Positions 1 to 8,595 of a stretch of DNA of 64,000 bases are shown here, in pieces. The stretch is from Luteolibacter rhizosphaerae. Its GTDB lineage: Bacteria; Verrucomicrobiota; Verrucomicrobiia; Verrucomicrobiales; Akkermansiaceae. The notes under the pieces are model-generated. The model ran no database searches, was not told the DNA's origin, and was given only the letters and a program-made list of their open reading frames with translations. A program made the position numbers and the translations under genes. Every line of letters starts with the position of its first letter. Positions within the stretch are counted from its first letter, which is position 1. The stretch spans positions 186,001-250,000 of the forward strand of contig NZ_JAPDDR010000005.1 in NCBI RefSeq assembly GCF_025950095.1. Reading direction: 5' to 3'.

Positions 1-1899
1 CTCGGTGGTGAACTTCCACTCTTGGGCCTGTTGCTCGGAGGTAGCGACGATCGGCGCATAGGCCGCGGCGTCCGGGGTGGCGAGCAGCGAGTCGTGGATC
101 GGCTTCAGCCAGGAGGCCGGCACCTTCTCGACGCGGTCGTAGGTCAGCAGGCCGTTAATTTCGCCCTCCACGTCCGTGGTCTGGGTGTAAACGCCGGCCG
201 AGATGCCTTGGCGGCGGAGTCCCTTGAGCACGCCGATCGACTTGGTGTAGCGGCCCTTCCACTCGTCCAGCGACTGCGGTAGTCCGCCGTAGCCCCAGTT
301 CTCCTTGGTTGCATCCCAAAGGTGGCCCTTCACCGGCCAGCCGTGGCCGCCGAACTCGCCCACGACTTTCACGTAGTCGTTGAAACGCTTGTCACCGAGC
401 GGGAAGTTCGGGTCAGGGTAGGCGTGCTCGTCGGCGATGTCGCCCACGGGCCAGAAGTTACCGCCGGAAGCGATGTTGATCGGGCGGCTCTTGTCGTAGT
501 CCGCCGCCATCTTGCCGACTTCCATGGTGCGGTGCTGGCCCCAGGCTTCGTTGAAGGGCGACCAGACCACGATGCAGGGTTGATCCTTCAGGTGATCGAC
601 CATCCGCTTGTATTCGGTCACATACTGCGCGTGGCCTTCATCCGACCACTTGCCTTCCGGTGGATTCGGCGCCATGCGCGTCCACTCCGGGTTGGAGCCG
701 AGCGGTTCGGTCTTCGGGCCGTAGCCTTGGCTGACCTGATCCTGCCACAGCAGCATGCCCACCTTGTCGCAGTGGTAGTAGTAGCGGCGCGGCTCGACCT
801 TGATGTGCTTGCGGATCATGTTGAAGCCCGCAGCCTTCAGGTAATCGATGTCGGAGATCATCGCCTCGTCGGAAGGCGGCGTGAGCAGACCATCCGGCCA
901 CCAGCCTTGGTCGAGCGGGCCCCAGTGGAAGATCGACTTGCCGTTCAGCGTGAAGCGCCAGTTGCCGTTTTTGTCCTGGGTTTTGCCAAGTTCGCGCAGC
1001 GCGGTGTAGGAGACGACTTGGTCGATGGTCTTGCCGCTGGCATCCTGTAGCTCGACCTTGATGTCGTAGAGATTCGGCGCATCTGGAGACCACAGTTGCG
1101 GTTCGGCGATTTGCAGTGCGACATTGCCGCTGCCGACGTTCTCGGCCACAGGCTTGCCCTTGAAGGCGGCGGTGACTTTCAGCTTCTCGCCCTGAACGGC
1201 GGGGCCCGAAAGCTTGGCCGTCACCGAGATCTTCCCGGTCTTGATGTCGCAGGCGTAATCGAGGTCATCGATCGCACGGGCGTTCACTTCTTCCATCCAC
1301 ACGCTCTGCCAGATGCCGGAGACGCGGGTGTACCAGATGCCGCCTGGATCGAGCTTCTGCTTGCCGACGAGCTGGTAGCCGCTGGTGGCATCATGCGCGC
1401 GCACGAGCAGTTCGTTGTCGCCGTCCTTCAGAGCATCGGTGATGTCGAAGGAGAAGGGGGTGTGGGCACCGACGTGCTTGCCGATCTCCTTGCCATTGAG
1501 CCACACGGTGGTCTCGTAGTCCACGGCTTCGAAGTGCAGGATCGTGCGCTTGCCCGCGGTCTTGGCTCCCTTGATCGAGCGCTTGTACCAGAGCGATTGG
1601 TTCGGCTCGAGCTGCTTGCCGACGCCCGAGAGCGCGGCTTCCGGCGCGAAGGGCACTAGGATCTCACCGGCCCACTCGCCCGGCTGGGCGGCGTCCTTGG
1701 CGGCGATGGCGTAGCTCCACAGACCGTTCAGATTGGTCCAGTTCTCGCGCTGCAGAAGGGGGCGGGGATACTCGTCCCAGGCATTCGCCGGGGTGACTTC
1801 CTTGGCCCACTTGGTCATGATCTTGCCCTCGACCGGCTTCCACTCGGCGTGGGCCGCGGGCAGCGTGAGCAAGAGGGCGAATAGGGGTGTGGTTCTCAT
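1..1899 (-). CDS. Secreted glycoside hydrolase family 2 (beta-galactosidase/glucuronidase-like), 3' end cut by window edge
   Basis: The minus-strand reading frame starts at the ATG at 1899-1897 and stays open to base 1, giving 633 residues without a stop. The N-terminus (MRTTPLFALLLTLPAAHAEW) is a signal peptide. Next comes a GH2 sugar-binding beta-sandwich (FEAVDYETTVWLNGKEIGKH, about residues 115-135), an immunoglobulin-like domain, and a TIM barrel. Barrel motifs include AGFNMIRKHIK, the acid/base region SPFNEAWGQ and the probable nucleophile in VVGEFGGHGW. The enzyme should cleave a beta-linked sugar from a polysaccharide outside the cytoplasm; the substrate cannot be read from sequence. 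It lies 21 bp downstream of the GH5-like gene on the same strand, so the two are probably co-transcribed. The C-terminus lies outside the window. Confidence 0.88.
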   Translation of the reverse strand, partial: MRTTPLFALLLTLPAAHAEWKPVEGKIMTKWAKEVTPANAWDEYPRPLLQRENWTNLNGLWSYAIAAKDAAQPGEWAGEILVPFAPEAALSGVGKQLEPNQSLWYKRSIKGAKTAGKRTILHFEAVDYETTVWLNGKEIGKHVGAHTPFSFDITDALKDGDNELLVRAHDATSGYQLVGKQKLDPGGIWYTRVSGIWQSVWMEEVNARAIDDLDYACDIKTGKISVTAKLSGPAVQGEKLKVTAAFKGKPVAENVGSGNVALQIAEPQLWSPDAPNLYDIKVELQDASGKTIDQVVSYTALRELGKTQDKNGNWRFTLNGKSIFHWGPLDQGWWPDGLLTPPSDEAMISDIDYLKAAGFNMIRKHIKVEPRRYYYHCDKVGMLLWQDQVSQGYGPKTEPLGSNPEWTRMAPNPPEGKWSDEGHAQYVTEYKRMVDHLKDQPCIVVWSPFNEAWGQHRTMEVGKMAADYDKSRPINIASGGNFWPVGDIADEHAYPDPNFPLGDKRFNDYVKVVGEFGGHGWPVKGHLWDATKENWGYGGLPQSLDEWKGRYTKSIGVLKGLRRQGISAGVYTQTTDVEGEINGLLTYDRVEKVPASWLKPIHDSLLATPDAAAYAPIVATSEQQAQEWKFTTE

Positions 1900-1920
1900 A
1901 AGATTGATGGTGAGTCCGGC

Positions 1921-3027
1921 TCAGGGTGCGGCGGTGAGCTTCTTGTAGAGGTCGGTTTCTTCCTTATCGAAGGGCTTGCCGTCCTGATGGAAGAGTTCGT
2001 GAAACCAGACCTTGGGTTCCTCGGTGAAGGGCTGCTTCCAGCTTTCCCAAGGATACTGCGTCTGGGTTTTGCCAGCCACGAGACCCCACTGGTAGGCACC
2101 CACGCCCTTCTCCTTGAAGTAGGGCAGGATGTCCTGCAGTCGGCTCCCGGCGGTGCGGGCGAGGAACTCGGTGCAGAGCACCGGACGACCGTATTCGAAG
2201 AGGGGCTCGGTGAACTTCTTGGTCTCTGCGAGATCCTTGTAAACGTGGAAGCTGACCACGTCGGAGTGGTCGAGCTGGTAGGCATTCAGCGCGTCGCGCT
2301 TCTCCTTGGTGCTCCAGTCGTTGGCCCACACGCCGATGGTCAGAGGCTGGGATGGCCGGACCTCCCAAGCCCACTTGAAGCACTTCTGCACCAGATCGAG
2401 CGAGTGCTTCGGTTTATCCGCGAGTTCCACCGGGCCGTAGGCACTCTTGTTCGGATTGCCCGGCTCGTTGTAGAGATCCCAGATGATGACCCGCTTGTCG
2501 TCCTTGAAGCGGGTGAGCACGCCCTTCACGTAGGGCTCCAAGGCCGCGCGCTTCGCTTCGTCCTGCAGCACTTCCTTCCCGGGGGATTGCACCCAGCCGG
2601 AGTTGTGGACATGTGGCTTCGGATCGCGCTGGCGGCCCAGCTTGGGGCTCGGGTCCCACACGTCGTCGAAGAGAACGAACATGACGCCGATCTTGTGCTT
2701 CTCCGCGATTCCCAAGAACTGGTCCATGCGCTTGAGCAGTCCTTCCGAATCTTGCTCCCACAGAAGGTTGTGCAGGAATACCCGTGCCGTGTTCATCCCA
2801 CAGCCCGCGGCGTAGCCCAGCTCCCGGTCGATGGTCGCGGGGTCGAAGGTTTCCTCCTGCCACATCTCCAACTGGTTGATCGCCGTGCTCGGGGTGAAGT
2901 TCGAACCGGCCAGCCATGGCCGCCCCTTCGCCCATTCCTGAGCCCTCTCGGCGGTCCATTGCTCTCCGGCGGAGGCAAACGAAGTCATTAGGGCACAGCA
3001 GGTCAGAAGTCGCAGACTGGGTTTCAT
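1921..3027 (-). CDS. Secreted GH5-like (cellulase/xylanase-type) glycosidase
   Basis: A 368-residue protein with a signal peptide (MKPSLRLLTCCALMTSFASA) and a TIM-barrel glycosidase fold. Visible motifs are GMNTARVFLHNLLWEQD, IGVMFVLFDDVWDPSP, the acid/base strand VIIWDLYNEPGNPNKS (E of NEP) and the late strand RPVLCTEFLAR, whose glutamate fits the nucleophile. Relatives are usually labelled cellulase-like or 1,4-beta-xylanase; exact specificity is unknown. Length is normal for a single-domain member. The stop lies 21 bp before the GH2 gene start, which suggests an operon for stepwise degradation of one plant or algal glycan, this enzyme cutting the chain and the GH2 trimming it. Confidence 0.8.
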   Translation of the reverse strand: MKPSLRLLTCCALMTSFASAGEQWTAERAQEWAKGRPWLAGSNFTPSTAINQLEMWQEETFDPATIDRELGYAAGCGMNTARVFLHNLLWEQDSEGLLKRMDQFLGIAEKHKIGVMFVLFDDVWDPSPKLGRQRDPKPHVHNSGWVQSPGKEVLQDEAKRAALEPYVKGVLTRFKDDKRVIIWDLYNEPGNPNKSAYGPVELADKPKHSLDLVQKCFKWAWEVRPSQPLTIGVWANDWSTKEKRDALNAYQLDHSDVVSFHVYKDLAETKKFTEPLFEYGRPVLCTEFLARTAGSRLQDILPYFKEKGVGAYQWGLVAGKTQTQYPWESWKQPFTEEPKVWFHELFHQDGKPFDKEETDLYKKLTAAP

Positions 3028-3516
3028 TTGGCAAACAGGTTTGAAATGCGGTCGCTTGGGCCGCCAAACTTACAGGCCACAAGGGTGGACCGTCAAACTT
3101 CCTCCGCGTCCTAGGGGCGCAAATTGCTTTTCGGAGAAATTTGAAACCCTTCCTCGCCCGGAGGCGGATTTACCCGTGATGAGCGACCGAATCTCCGACC
3201 GTGGTTCCCGGCTGTGGCTGGCGGGACCGCTGCGCGCGGGGATCCGGCGCTCCCGGATTTCATTAGGAACGGCTTGGCCGGACGACGGGTCGGAGGAGGT
3301 ATCGATGGCGTTGGGAGGCGCTGCGATGCTGACAGGAGATCATGACACGTCGTCCGGCTTACCGTTCCAGAGCACGTGTTTCTTGGTACATGGGTCAGGG
3401 GCGCTAGCCGGTGAGATGAGGGTCCTATCCGGCTATCGCCCTGAAGCCTTGATTGCTTTGTGCGGTTGAAACGCGCTTTCCCCCCGTCGAATCCAATGCG
3501 AGAAAGCGAAGGCCCC
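3028..3516. other. Intergenic region between divergent transcription units
   Basis: This stretch separates the start of the GH5-like gene (minus) from the start of the sigma factor (plus), so it must hold both promoters. Open frames of about 140 codons exist on both strands, but they overlap each other, have no recognisable domain and no good ribosome binding site. I see no convincing operator, hairpin or RNA gene here. Confidence 0.5.
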
Positions 3517-4128
3517 ATGGGAGAGATCTCCATCACCCCGCGAACGGACGGTCAGGCGGATGCCTGGGACGGTTCGTGGCTGCTCGGCCGGATCGCCCGC
3601 CAGGACTCCGAGGCTCTGGCGGAGCTTTACCGCATGTGGGGCGACCGCCTCTTCAGCATGGCTTTGAATTGGGTGAACGACGAGGGCGCGGCGAAAGAAG
3701 CGCTGCAGGATTGCTTCCTGCGGATTTGGAAGCGGGCAGGGGATTTCGATTCGGACAAGAGCCGCGGCTTCACTTGGTGTGCGATGATCCTGCGCGGGCT
3801 CTGCCTCGACCATCTCCGGAAGAAGCGGCGTCGCGCTGCGGTCTGGCAGGACTGGGAGCGCATGCCGGCGCTGGAGATCCCATCGCGGGGCGGTGTGGAG
3901 GATCTGTTTTTCCGCGATACCGTTTCACGCGTGCACTCCGCGCTGGAGCAGCTCGACGAAACGGAGGCGGAGAGCATCCGGATGGCCTTGTTTCACCCCG
4001 GAACCTTGCAGGACCATGCCTCACGCTGGGGCGTACCGCTCGGCACGGCGAAGATCCGCGTGCACCGCGCGATGCAGAAGCTGCGCGACGCTTTACGGAA
4101 AGGAGGGGTGGTCGATGAGCAGGACTGA
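3517..4128 (+). CDS. ECF-type RNA polymerase sigma factor
   Basis: A sigma-70 family protein of 203 residues from the chosen start. Region 2 is visible as LLGRIARQDSEALAELYRMW, followed by EALQDCFLRIWKRAGDFD (the 2.2 core-binding helix) and GFTWCAMILRGLCLDHLRKK. Region 4 is LEQLDETEAESIRMALFHPG, then LQDHASRWGVPLGTAKIRVH, a helix-turn-helix for the -35 element. The ATG at 3517 has GAAGG five bases upstream; in-frame ATGs at 3460 and 3496 add only unconserved residues. The 3' end overlaps the following anti-sigma gene by 14 bp, so the two are translated together. The protein should direct transcription of a stimulus-specific regulon; the signal is not evident. Confidence 0.88.
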   Translation: MGEISITPRTDGQADAWDGSWLLGRIARQDSEALAELYRMWGDRLFSMALNWVNDEGAAKEALQDCFLRIWKRAGDFDSDKSRGFTWCAMILRGLCLDHLRKKRRRAAVWQDWERMPALEIPSRGGVEDLFFRDTVSRVHSALEQLDETEAESIRMALFHPGTLQDHASRWGVPLGTAKIRVHRAMQKLRDALRKGGVVDEQD

Positions 4129-5428
4129 CCGCGAAGACGCCCTTGCCCGAGCGCTGGATATCTTGCCACCGGGCGATCCTGCGACGAGCGACCCTCGTCT
4201 GCTGCGCGATCCCGCGCTGCAGGAAGAGGCTCGTGCCGCCCGCGAGACTGCGGCGGATCTGTGGCTGGCGGTTTCGCCGCTGCGTGCCGCTCCGCCGGAT
4301 GTGCTGCATTCGGTGATGGATAAGATCGGTCTGCCTCAGGCCGTGGTGCCGCAGCGCGGGATCACCCGACTTGCTCCGCTCTTGGCCGCGAGCGGGTGGG
4401 CCGCGGCTGCGGCAATTGCGATCTGCCTCTGGCCGCGCGGAACCCAGATCCAACAGCCCGGCGGAGTGATCGCGGAGGAAGCTCCGAAGTCCAAGGCCAG
4501 CACCCGGGATGAAGCACCGGAGCTTGCGCGTCCATCCCATGCCGAGCCTGACAATGATTCCCAAGAACAGCGCGAGATCCAGCGTCTGAAGAAGCGGCTT
4601 GCGAGTCTGAACGATATCAAGTCTTCGGCAGCGCCGCGGATCATGAGCCTCACCGCGCCGGGGATGCCGCGGCGCTCTCCGGAGGAAACGAATCAAAGGC
4701 TTTCCTCTGCCTTGGTGGAGGCGCTGAAGAACTCCCTGCAGGCGCAGAGTGGTGCACCGCTGGATCCCGCCTCCCTGGTGATCCAGCGCGGGTGGCTGCC
4801 TCAAGGGCTGGTGGCTCCGGATGACGGCAAGAGCATCCGTCACTTGAACTTCCCCGAGGAAGCTTGGCGGGAGAACCATCTGCTGCGTGCCGACGACGGA
4901 TCTTACCTGGACGAGGCACGCCAGATCGTCTGGACCCGGGAAGGAGATGGCAGCGTGTTCGTAGGCCGCAAGATGCCGGATGATCTTGATCTCGCGGCTT
5001 ACCGGCAGCCTGACGACACCGACAAGGATACCAGCGTGGCGACCTTGGGAGGCCCGCGCACGGCACCGGAAGGCTTCGTCATCGAGGATCCGTTGACGAA
5101 TCAGACGGAGGTGGTGATCGACCAAGTCCCGGCCTTGGCCGAGGGCAGCCAGCATCAGATCGTTTGGTACAATGCGGCGGGTGAGCAAGGCACTATCTCG
5201 CTGGATTCCTCGTCGCTGGTAGGTAGCGGTGCCGGAGCAGGCGCCAATCCCTCGATCGTCGGTCCCTTCGCCACAAACAACGGCACTGCTGTCACACAGT
5301 ATTCGGTAGGAGGCATGCTGCTCTACACGATTCCGAACGTGAGCAACCTGACCTCTTTCCAGCTGCAAGAGGTGTCGATCATTCCCAACGGTGTCCCACC
5401 GCGCGTGATCGTTACGGGCGGCCGCTGA
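4115..5428 (+). CDS. Membrane-anchored anti-sigma factor (zinc-less)
   Basis: A 437-residue protein starting inside the end of the sigma gene, with a strong AGGAGG eight bases before its ATG. The N-terminal about 75 residues (EDALARALDILPPGDPATSD) resemble an anti-sigma domain of the RskA/zinc-less type: no HxxxCxxC motif is present. A single membrane helix follows (LAPLLAASGWAAAAAIAICLW, about residues 85-105). Then come a charged linker, a coiled-coil heptad stretch around QEQREIQRLKKRLASLNDIK, and a long exported beta-rich region ending in PPRVIVTGGR. It should hold the sigma factor at the membrane until a signal acts on the outer domain. It converges on the GNAT gene with only 2 bp between stops. 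Confidence 0.78.
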   Translation: MSRTDREDALARALDILPPGDPATSDPRLLRDPALQEEARAARETAADLWLAVSPLRAAPPDVLHSVMDKIGLPQAVVPQRGITRLAPLLAASGWAAAAAIAICLWPRGTQIQQPGGVIAEEAPKSKASTRDEAPELARPSHAEPDNDSQEQREIQRLKKRLASLNDIKSSAAPRIMSLTAPGMPRRSPEETNQRLSSALVEALKNSLQAQSGAPLDPASLVIQRGWLPQGLVAPDDGKSIRHLNFPEEAWRENHLLRADDGSYLDEARQIVWTREGDGSVFVGRKMPDDLDLAAYRQPDDTDKDTSVATLGGPRTAPEGFVIEDPLTNQTEVVIDQVPALAEGSQHQIVWYNAAGEQGTISLDSSSLVGSGAGAGANPSIVGPFATNNGTAVTQYSVGGMLLYTIPNVSNLTSFQLQEVSIIPNGVPPRVIVTGGR

Positions 5429-5430
5429 AG

Positions 5431-5937
5431 TCAGCCGATATCGTCGAGCTCGCGGAACATCACATGCGCGTCCACGTAGCCGAGTTGTTCGTGGCGGAAT
5501 GCGCCCGGGGACGTCCCGATGATGCGGAAGCCGTGCTTCTGCCAGAGCCGCACCGCGACCGTGTTCGTGGCAACCACGATATTGAACTGCATCGCGCGGA
5601 AGCCGAGGGACTTCGCGTAGCGCAGCGAGTGTTCGCACATCATTCCTGCGATGCCACGGCCACGCGCGGCGGACGCGGTCATGTAGCTCGCATTCGCCAC
5701 ATGTGAGCCGCGGCCCGGTTGGTTTGCTTTCACCACGTAGCTGCCGACCACCTCGCCATCTAACAGGGCGACCTGTGGGTGGAATTGTGGTGCGAACCAG
5801 TAAGCGCCAAATTGATCCAATGTGGTGCCAGCCTCGAAGACGTAGGCATCACCGGCGGCGATCACCTCTTGGAAGATCGTCCAGACCGCTGCGATGTGGG
5901 ATTCATCCGCGGGTATGATGGCGATCCCTTGAGTCAT
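5431..5937 (-). CDS. GNAT family N-acetyltransferase
   Basis: A 168-residue single-domain acetyltransferase. The acetyl-CoA loop is seen as ASAARGRGIAGMMCEHSLRY (the R/QxxGxG/A pattern), followed by the conserved beta-5/alpha-4 segment NTVAVRLWQKHGFRIIGTSP that ends nearly every GNAT fold. The N-terminal part (ESHIAAVWTIFQEVIAAGDA) resembles the phosphinothricin/amino-acid acetyltransferase subgroup, but the substrate cannot be assigned. The stop is four bases downstream of the start of nothing else; the methyltransferase gene upstream ends 4 bp before this gene begins, so the two are probably one transcript. Confidence 0.85.
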   Translation of the reverse strand: MTQGIAIIPADESHIAAVWTIFQEVIAAGDAYVFEAGTTLDQFGAYWFAPQFHPQVALLDGEVVGSYVVKANQPGRGSHVANASYMTASAARGRGIAGMMCEHSLRYAKSLGFRAMQFNIVVATNTVAVRLWQKHGFRIIGTSPGAFRHEQLGYVDAHVMFRELDDIG

Positions 5938-5941
5938 TCGA

Positions 5942-7153
5942 TCAGATCACCCGGCACCAGAGCAGCTTGAGGTAGCGGGACTCGGGGTAGTTCGAGAGGG
6001 TGGGGTGGTCGGGGCCGGCACCGGTCCGATCGAAGATCTGCAGACGACGGTCCTGACGGTGGGCGGCGGAGACGACGATCTTCTCGAACTCATCCGCGGA
6101 GAGCATGCCGGAGCAGGAGCAGGTGACGAAGAGTCCGCCGGGCTTCACGAGCTGCAGGGCCAGCTTGTTCAGGTCGTGATACTTGTTGTGCCCCAGCTGG
6201 TCCTCGCGGCCGTGGATGAACTTCGGGGGATCGGCGATGACGAGATCCCACTTGCGGCCGTTTTCGATCATCGTGCGGGTCCAGGTGAAGGCGTCCGCGT
6301 GGGTGAACTTGACGCGCTGCTGGTTCAGGTTGGCATTGCGCTTGGCCAGTTCGACCGCGTTCTCATCGAGGTCCACGGCGGTGACTTCCTCGGCTCCACC
6401 CAAGGCGGCGCTCACGGAGAAGCCGCCGGTGTAGCAGCAGAGGTCGAGCACGCTCTTGCCTGCGGCAAGGGCACCGAACTTCTTGCGGTTGTCACGCTGG
6501 TCGCAGAAGAAGCCGGTCTTGTGACCACCGGAGGGATCGATCTGGAAAGTCACACCGTGCTCGCGGATCTTCAGCGGGCGGATGGTCTCGGAGAGCGAAT
6601 GGCCGAGCGAGGGGATGCCCTCGATACGGCCGAGATCGGGATCGACCCGGACGTGTGCCTTCTCGGTGCCAAAGGCTTCGTGCAGCGCGGGGATCCAAGC
6701 GTCGAGTCGCTGCCATGCGGCAAGGTTGGTGACCTCCAGTGAAAGCACCTTGCCGAACTTGTCGGCGACCAAGCCGGGAAGCTGGTCGGCATCGGCATGG
6801 ATGGCGCGGTAGGCTTCCGTGGTCTCATCCAGCTTCATGATGTTCCGGCGCAGCTCGGCGGCGCGCTGGATGGCTCCGATGAAGAAGTCCTCGCCGACCA
6901 CCTCGGCGCCGTGGGCGAAGACGCGCAAGGGCATGCCGGCCTTGGGATTCCAGAAAGCGCTGCCGAAGGGCTTGCCCTCCTTGTCGATCACTTGGACCAA
7001 GGAACCCGCCTTGGCGTCGCGGGAAACCTCCCCGATCATCCGGGGCCAGATCGCGGGGTGGTAGCTAAAGTATTTGAGGCGGACCGTCGGCACGGAGCCA
7101 GCGTGGGATCCTCGGGCGGGGAAATTCAATGAAAAGCTGCCGATTGCCGCCAT
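5942..7153 (-). CDS. RlmI-like class I SAM-dependent rRNA (cytosine-C5) methyltransferase
   Basis: A 403-residue protein with the PUA-EEHEE-Rossmann architecture of RlmI (23S rRNA m5C1962 methyltransferase). The PUA domain is at residues 20-100 (HPAIWPRMIGEVSRDAKAGS). The SAM motif is SVLDLCCYTGGFSVSAALGG, the acidic loop is VTAVDLDENAVELAKRNA, motif IV is LVIADPPKFIHG, and the late motif FVTCSCSGMLS carries the cysteine expected for C5 methylation. Target assignment rests on family resemblance. The start at 7153 precedes the PUA domain by about 20 residues; a later start near residue 25 is possible. It sits directly upstream of the GNAT gene. Confidence 0.85.
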   Translation of the reverse strand: MAAIGSFSLNFPARGSHAGSVPTVRLKYFSYHPAIWPRMIGEVSRDAKAGSLVQVIDKEGKPFGSAFWNPKAGMPLRVFAHGAEVVGEDFFIGAIQRAAELRRNIMKLDETTEAYRAIHADADQLPGLVADKFGKVLSLEVTNLAAWQRLDAWIPALHEAFGTEKAHVRVDPDLGRIEGIPSLGHSLSETIRPLKIREHGVTFQIDPSGGHKTGFFCDQRDNRKKFGALAAGKSVLDLCCYTGGFSVSAALGGAEEVTAVDLDENAVELAKRNANLNQQRVKFTHADAFTWTRTMIENGRKWDLVIADPPKFIHGREDQLGHNKYHDLNKLALQLVKPGGLFVTCSCSGMLSADEFEKIVVSAAHRQDRRLQIFDRTGAGPDHPTLSNYPESRYLKLLWCRVI

Positions 7154-7211
7154 GTGTCGCCGTATTCCCCGGCTTGCAAGAAGCTCGGGCTAGGTTTAAG
7201 GGGTGAATTGC

Positions 7212-7703
7212 ATGAAATCCTTGATCTTCATACTGTTTGCCCTCCTTGCACTGTGCCACGTGACCCACGCGCAGAAGCTCAAGTGGACTGCCGAGATCGC
7301 CACGGATTCGGACTTTGCCAGTCCCGTGTTCTACAGCGACGGGGTCGGAGGCGGGGTAGTCCGAGGCACGACCTCAGGCAGCGCCGTCTACTATTGGTTT
7401 AGTAATAAAGGGATCTTGAAAGGGTCCGTCGTCGCCAGTCTGGCAAACGACCAGGGATCTCCCCTCATGATCTCGCCCACCCGTTTTTACATCATGACGA
7501 AATTGGCTCCGTTTAACATCTACTCGCTCCGCCGCTACACGGCGAAAAAGGGGGGAGAGCTGGATGCGAACCTCACCACCCTGAGTTCCGAACGGGCACT
7601 CAGCCTGATGGAGGGAACCCAAGAGAAATGCAATGACAAGACCGGCTTCGCCGTGGCATTCACCGGGACTTCCACTCTTTACGTGGAGCGCTACTCCCAC
7701 TGA
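7212..7703 (+). CDS. Hypothetical secreted protein
   Basis: A 163-residue protein starting at the ATG at 7212 (a GTG three codons earlier is possible). The N-terminus (MKSLIFILFALLALCHVTHA) is a clean signal peptide with an AHA-Q cleavage site. The mature part is beta-rich (DSDFASPVFYSDGVGGGVVR, FYIMTKLAPFNIYSLRRYTA) with no domain I recognise. It ends 7 bp before the convergent stop of the PEP-CTERM gene. The GC content is lower than that of neighbouring genes, which fits a lineage-specific gene. Confidence 0.6.
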   Translation: MKSLIFILFALLALCHVTHAQKLKWTAEIATDSDFASPVFYSDGVGGGVVRGTTSGSAVYYWFSNKGILKGSVVASLANDQGSPLMISPTRFYIMTKLAPFNIYSLRRYTAKKGGELDANLTTLSSERALSLMEGTQEKCNDKTGFAVAFTGTSTLYVERYSH

Positions 7704-7710
7704 GAGTGCC

Positions 7711-8511
7711 TTACTTCCGGCGACGGCGCAGGAACAGGCTGCCCAAGCCGCCGAGAGCAATCAGCATGGCCGACGGCTCCGGGACCGTAACGATCGAGAG
7801 ATTGTCGTAACCGACGATCCGGTCCGATGCGAAACCGATGAACCCGTCTTGGGCGGTGAGCTGGTTGATGTTCGCTGTTCCCAGCAGAACACCGTTGGCA
7901 TAGTAGTCGATGCGGCTGCCATTGCCGGCGAATGCGGAGCCGGTGCCCGCCGTGTCCGAGAGAACGATCCGGTAATCCGTCCACGCGTTGTAGCCGACCG
8001 ATGCTCCGGCGCCACCCACGCTGTTCGAGCCGTGGTTCCAGACCTCGGTCCCGCCGTTCGCGCGGAAAAGGATCGAGGCGACATTGGCGCCGTTAACGAA
8101 GGGCATGCCTGAGACATCCCCGACCGTCACGGAGACCCAGTTGTCCAAGCCGGTCGCACTGGTACTGGAGATCAATCCGCGGAAGCTGATCTCGAGCGGC
8201 AGGGTCTCCGAGGAGAAGTTGTGATTCACGAAGGCGCGTCCGCTGAAGGCCGCGAGGAACTCGTCGCCGAGATCGCTTCCCGGGCTGGGCGGCAGCGTCG
8301 TGAGGTTCCCGATCTGGACGTTGTTGAGCTGCTGGTAACCCACGGTCGCCAAGGTGCCACCCTGGCGGCCCGGGTTGGTAATCTGGTCGTTGGGAGAGCC
8401 GGGAGCGGTCGCGTCGAAGTTGTCCGTGAAGAGAACCACGGCATTCGAAGTCGCGAGACTACAGGTCAGGAGCGCGAGACCGCGCCACAGTGGGGAGAGG
8501 GAGGTGGTCAT
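7711..8511 (-). CDS. PEP-CTERM sorting domain protein
   Basis: A 266-residue exported protein: signal peptide (LALLTCSLATSNAVVLFTD), a beta-sandwich with the look of a concanavalin-like lectin/glucanase fold (ATGLDNWVSVTVGDVSG, SRIDYYANGVLLGTANI), and a C-terminal PEP-CTERM tripartite tail: VPEPSAM, a hydrophobic helix LIALGGLGSLFL and RRRRK. Proteins with this tail are processed by an exosortase in bacteria that make exopolysaccharide. No exosortase gene is in this window. The ATG is preceded by CCC and no Shine-Dalgarno sequence. Confidence 0.88.
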   Translation of the reverse strand: MTTSLSPLWRGLALLTCSLATSNAVVLFTDNFDATAPGSPNDQITNPGRQGGTLATVGYQQLNNVQIGNLTTLPPSPGSDLGDEFLAAFSGRAFVNHNFSSETLPLEISFRGLISSTSATGLDNWVSVTVGDVSGMPFVNGANVASILFRANGGTEVWNHGSNSVGGAGASVGYNAWTDYRIVLSDTAGTGSAFAGNGSRIDYYANGVLLGTANINQLTAQDGFIGFASDRIVGYDNLSIVTVPEPSAMLIALGGLGSLFLRRRRK

Positions 8512-8595
8512 GGGCAGACGTGGGGGAGTCTGCCGACGAGATCGGAAAGTGACGATTTAATCAGATTCCATCTCCCTGCCAAAATGCAGGCGGCT

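Noticed and set aside
3041-3536. Two opposing ORFs of about 140 codons
   Set aside because: No conservation signal visible; the region must hold two divergent promoters.
3770-5638. A 622-codon minus-strand open frame
   Set aside because: Antisense of the sigma/anti-sigma pair; the sense genes have clear domains and ribosome binding sites.
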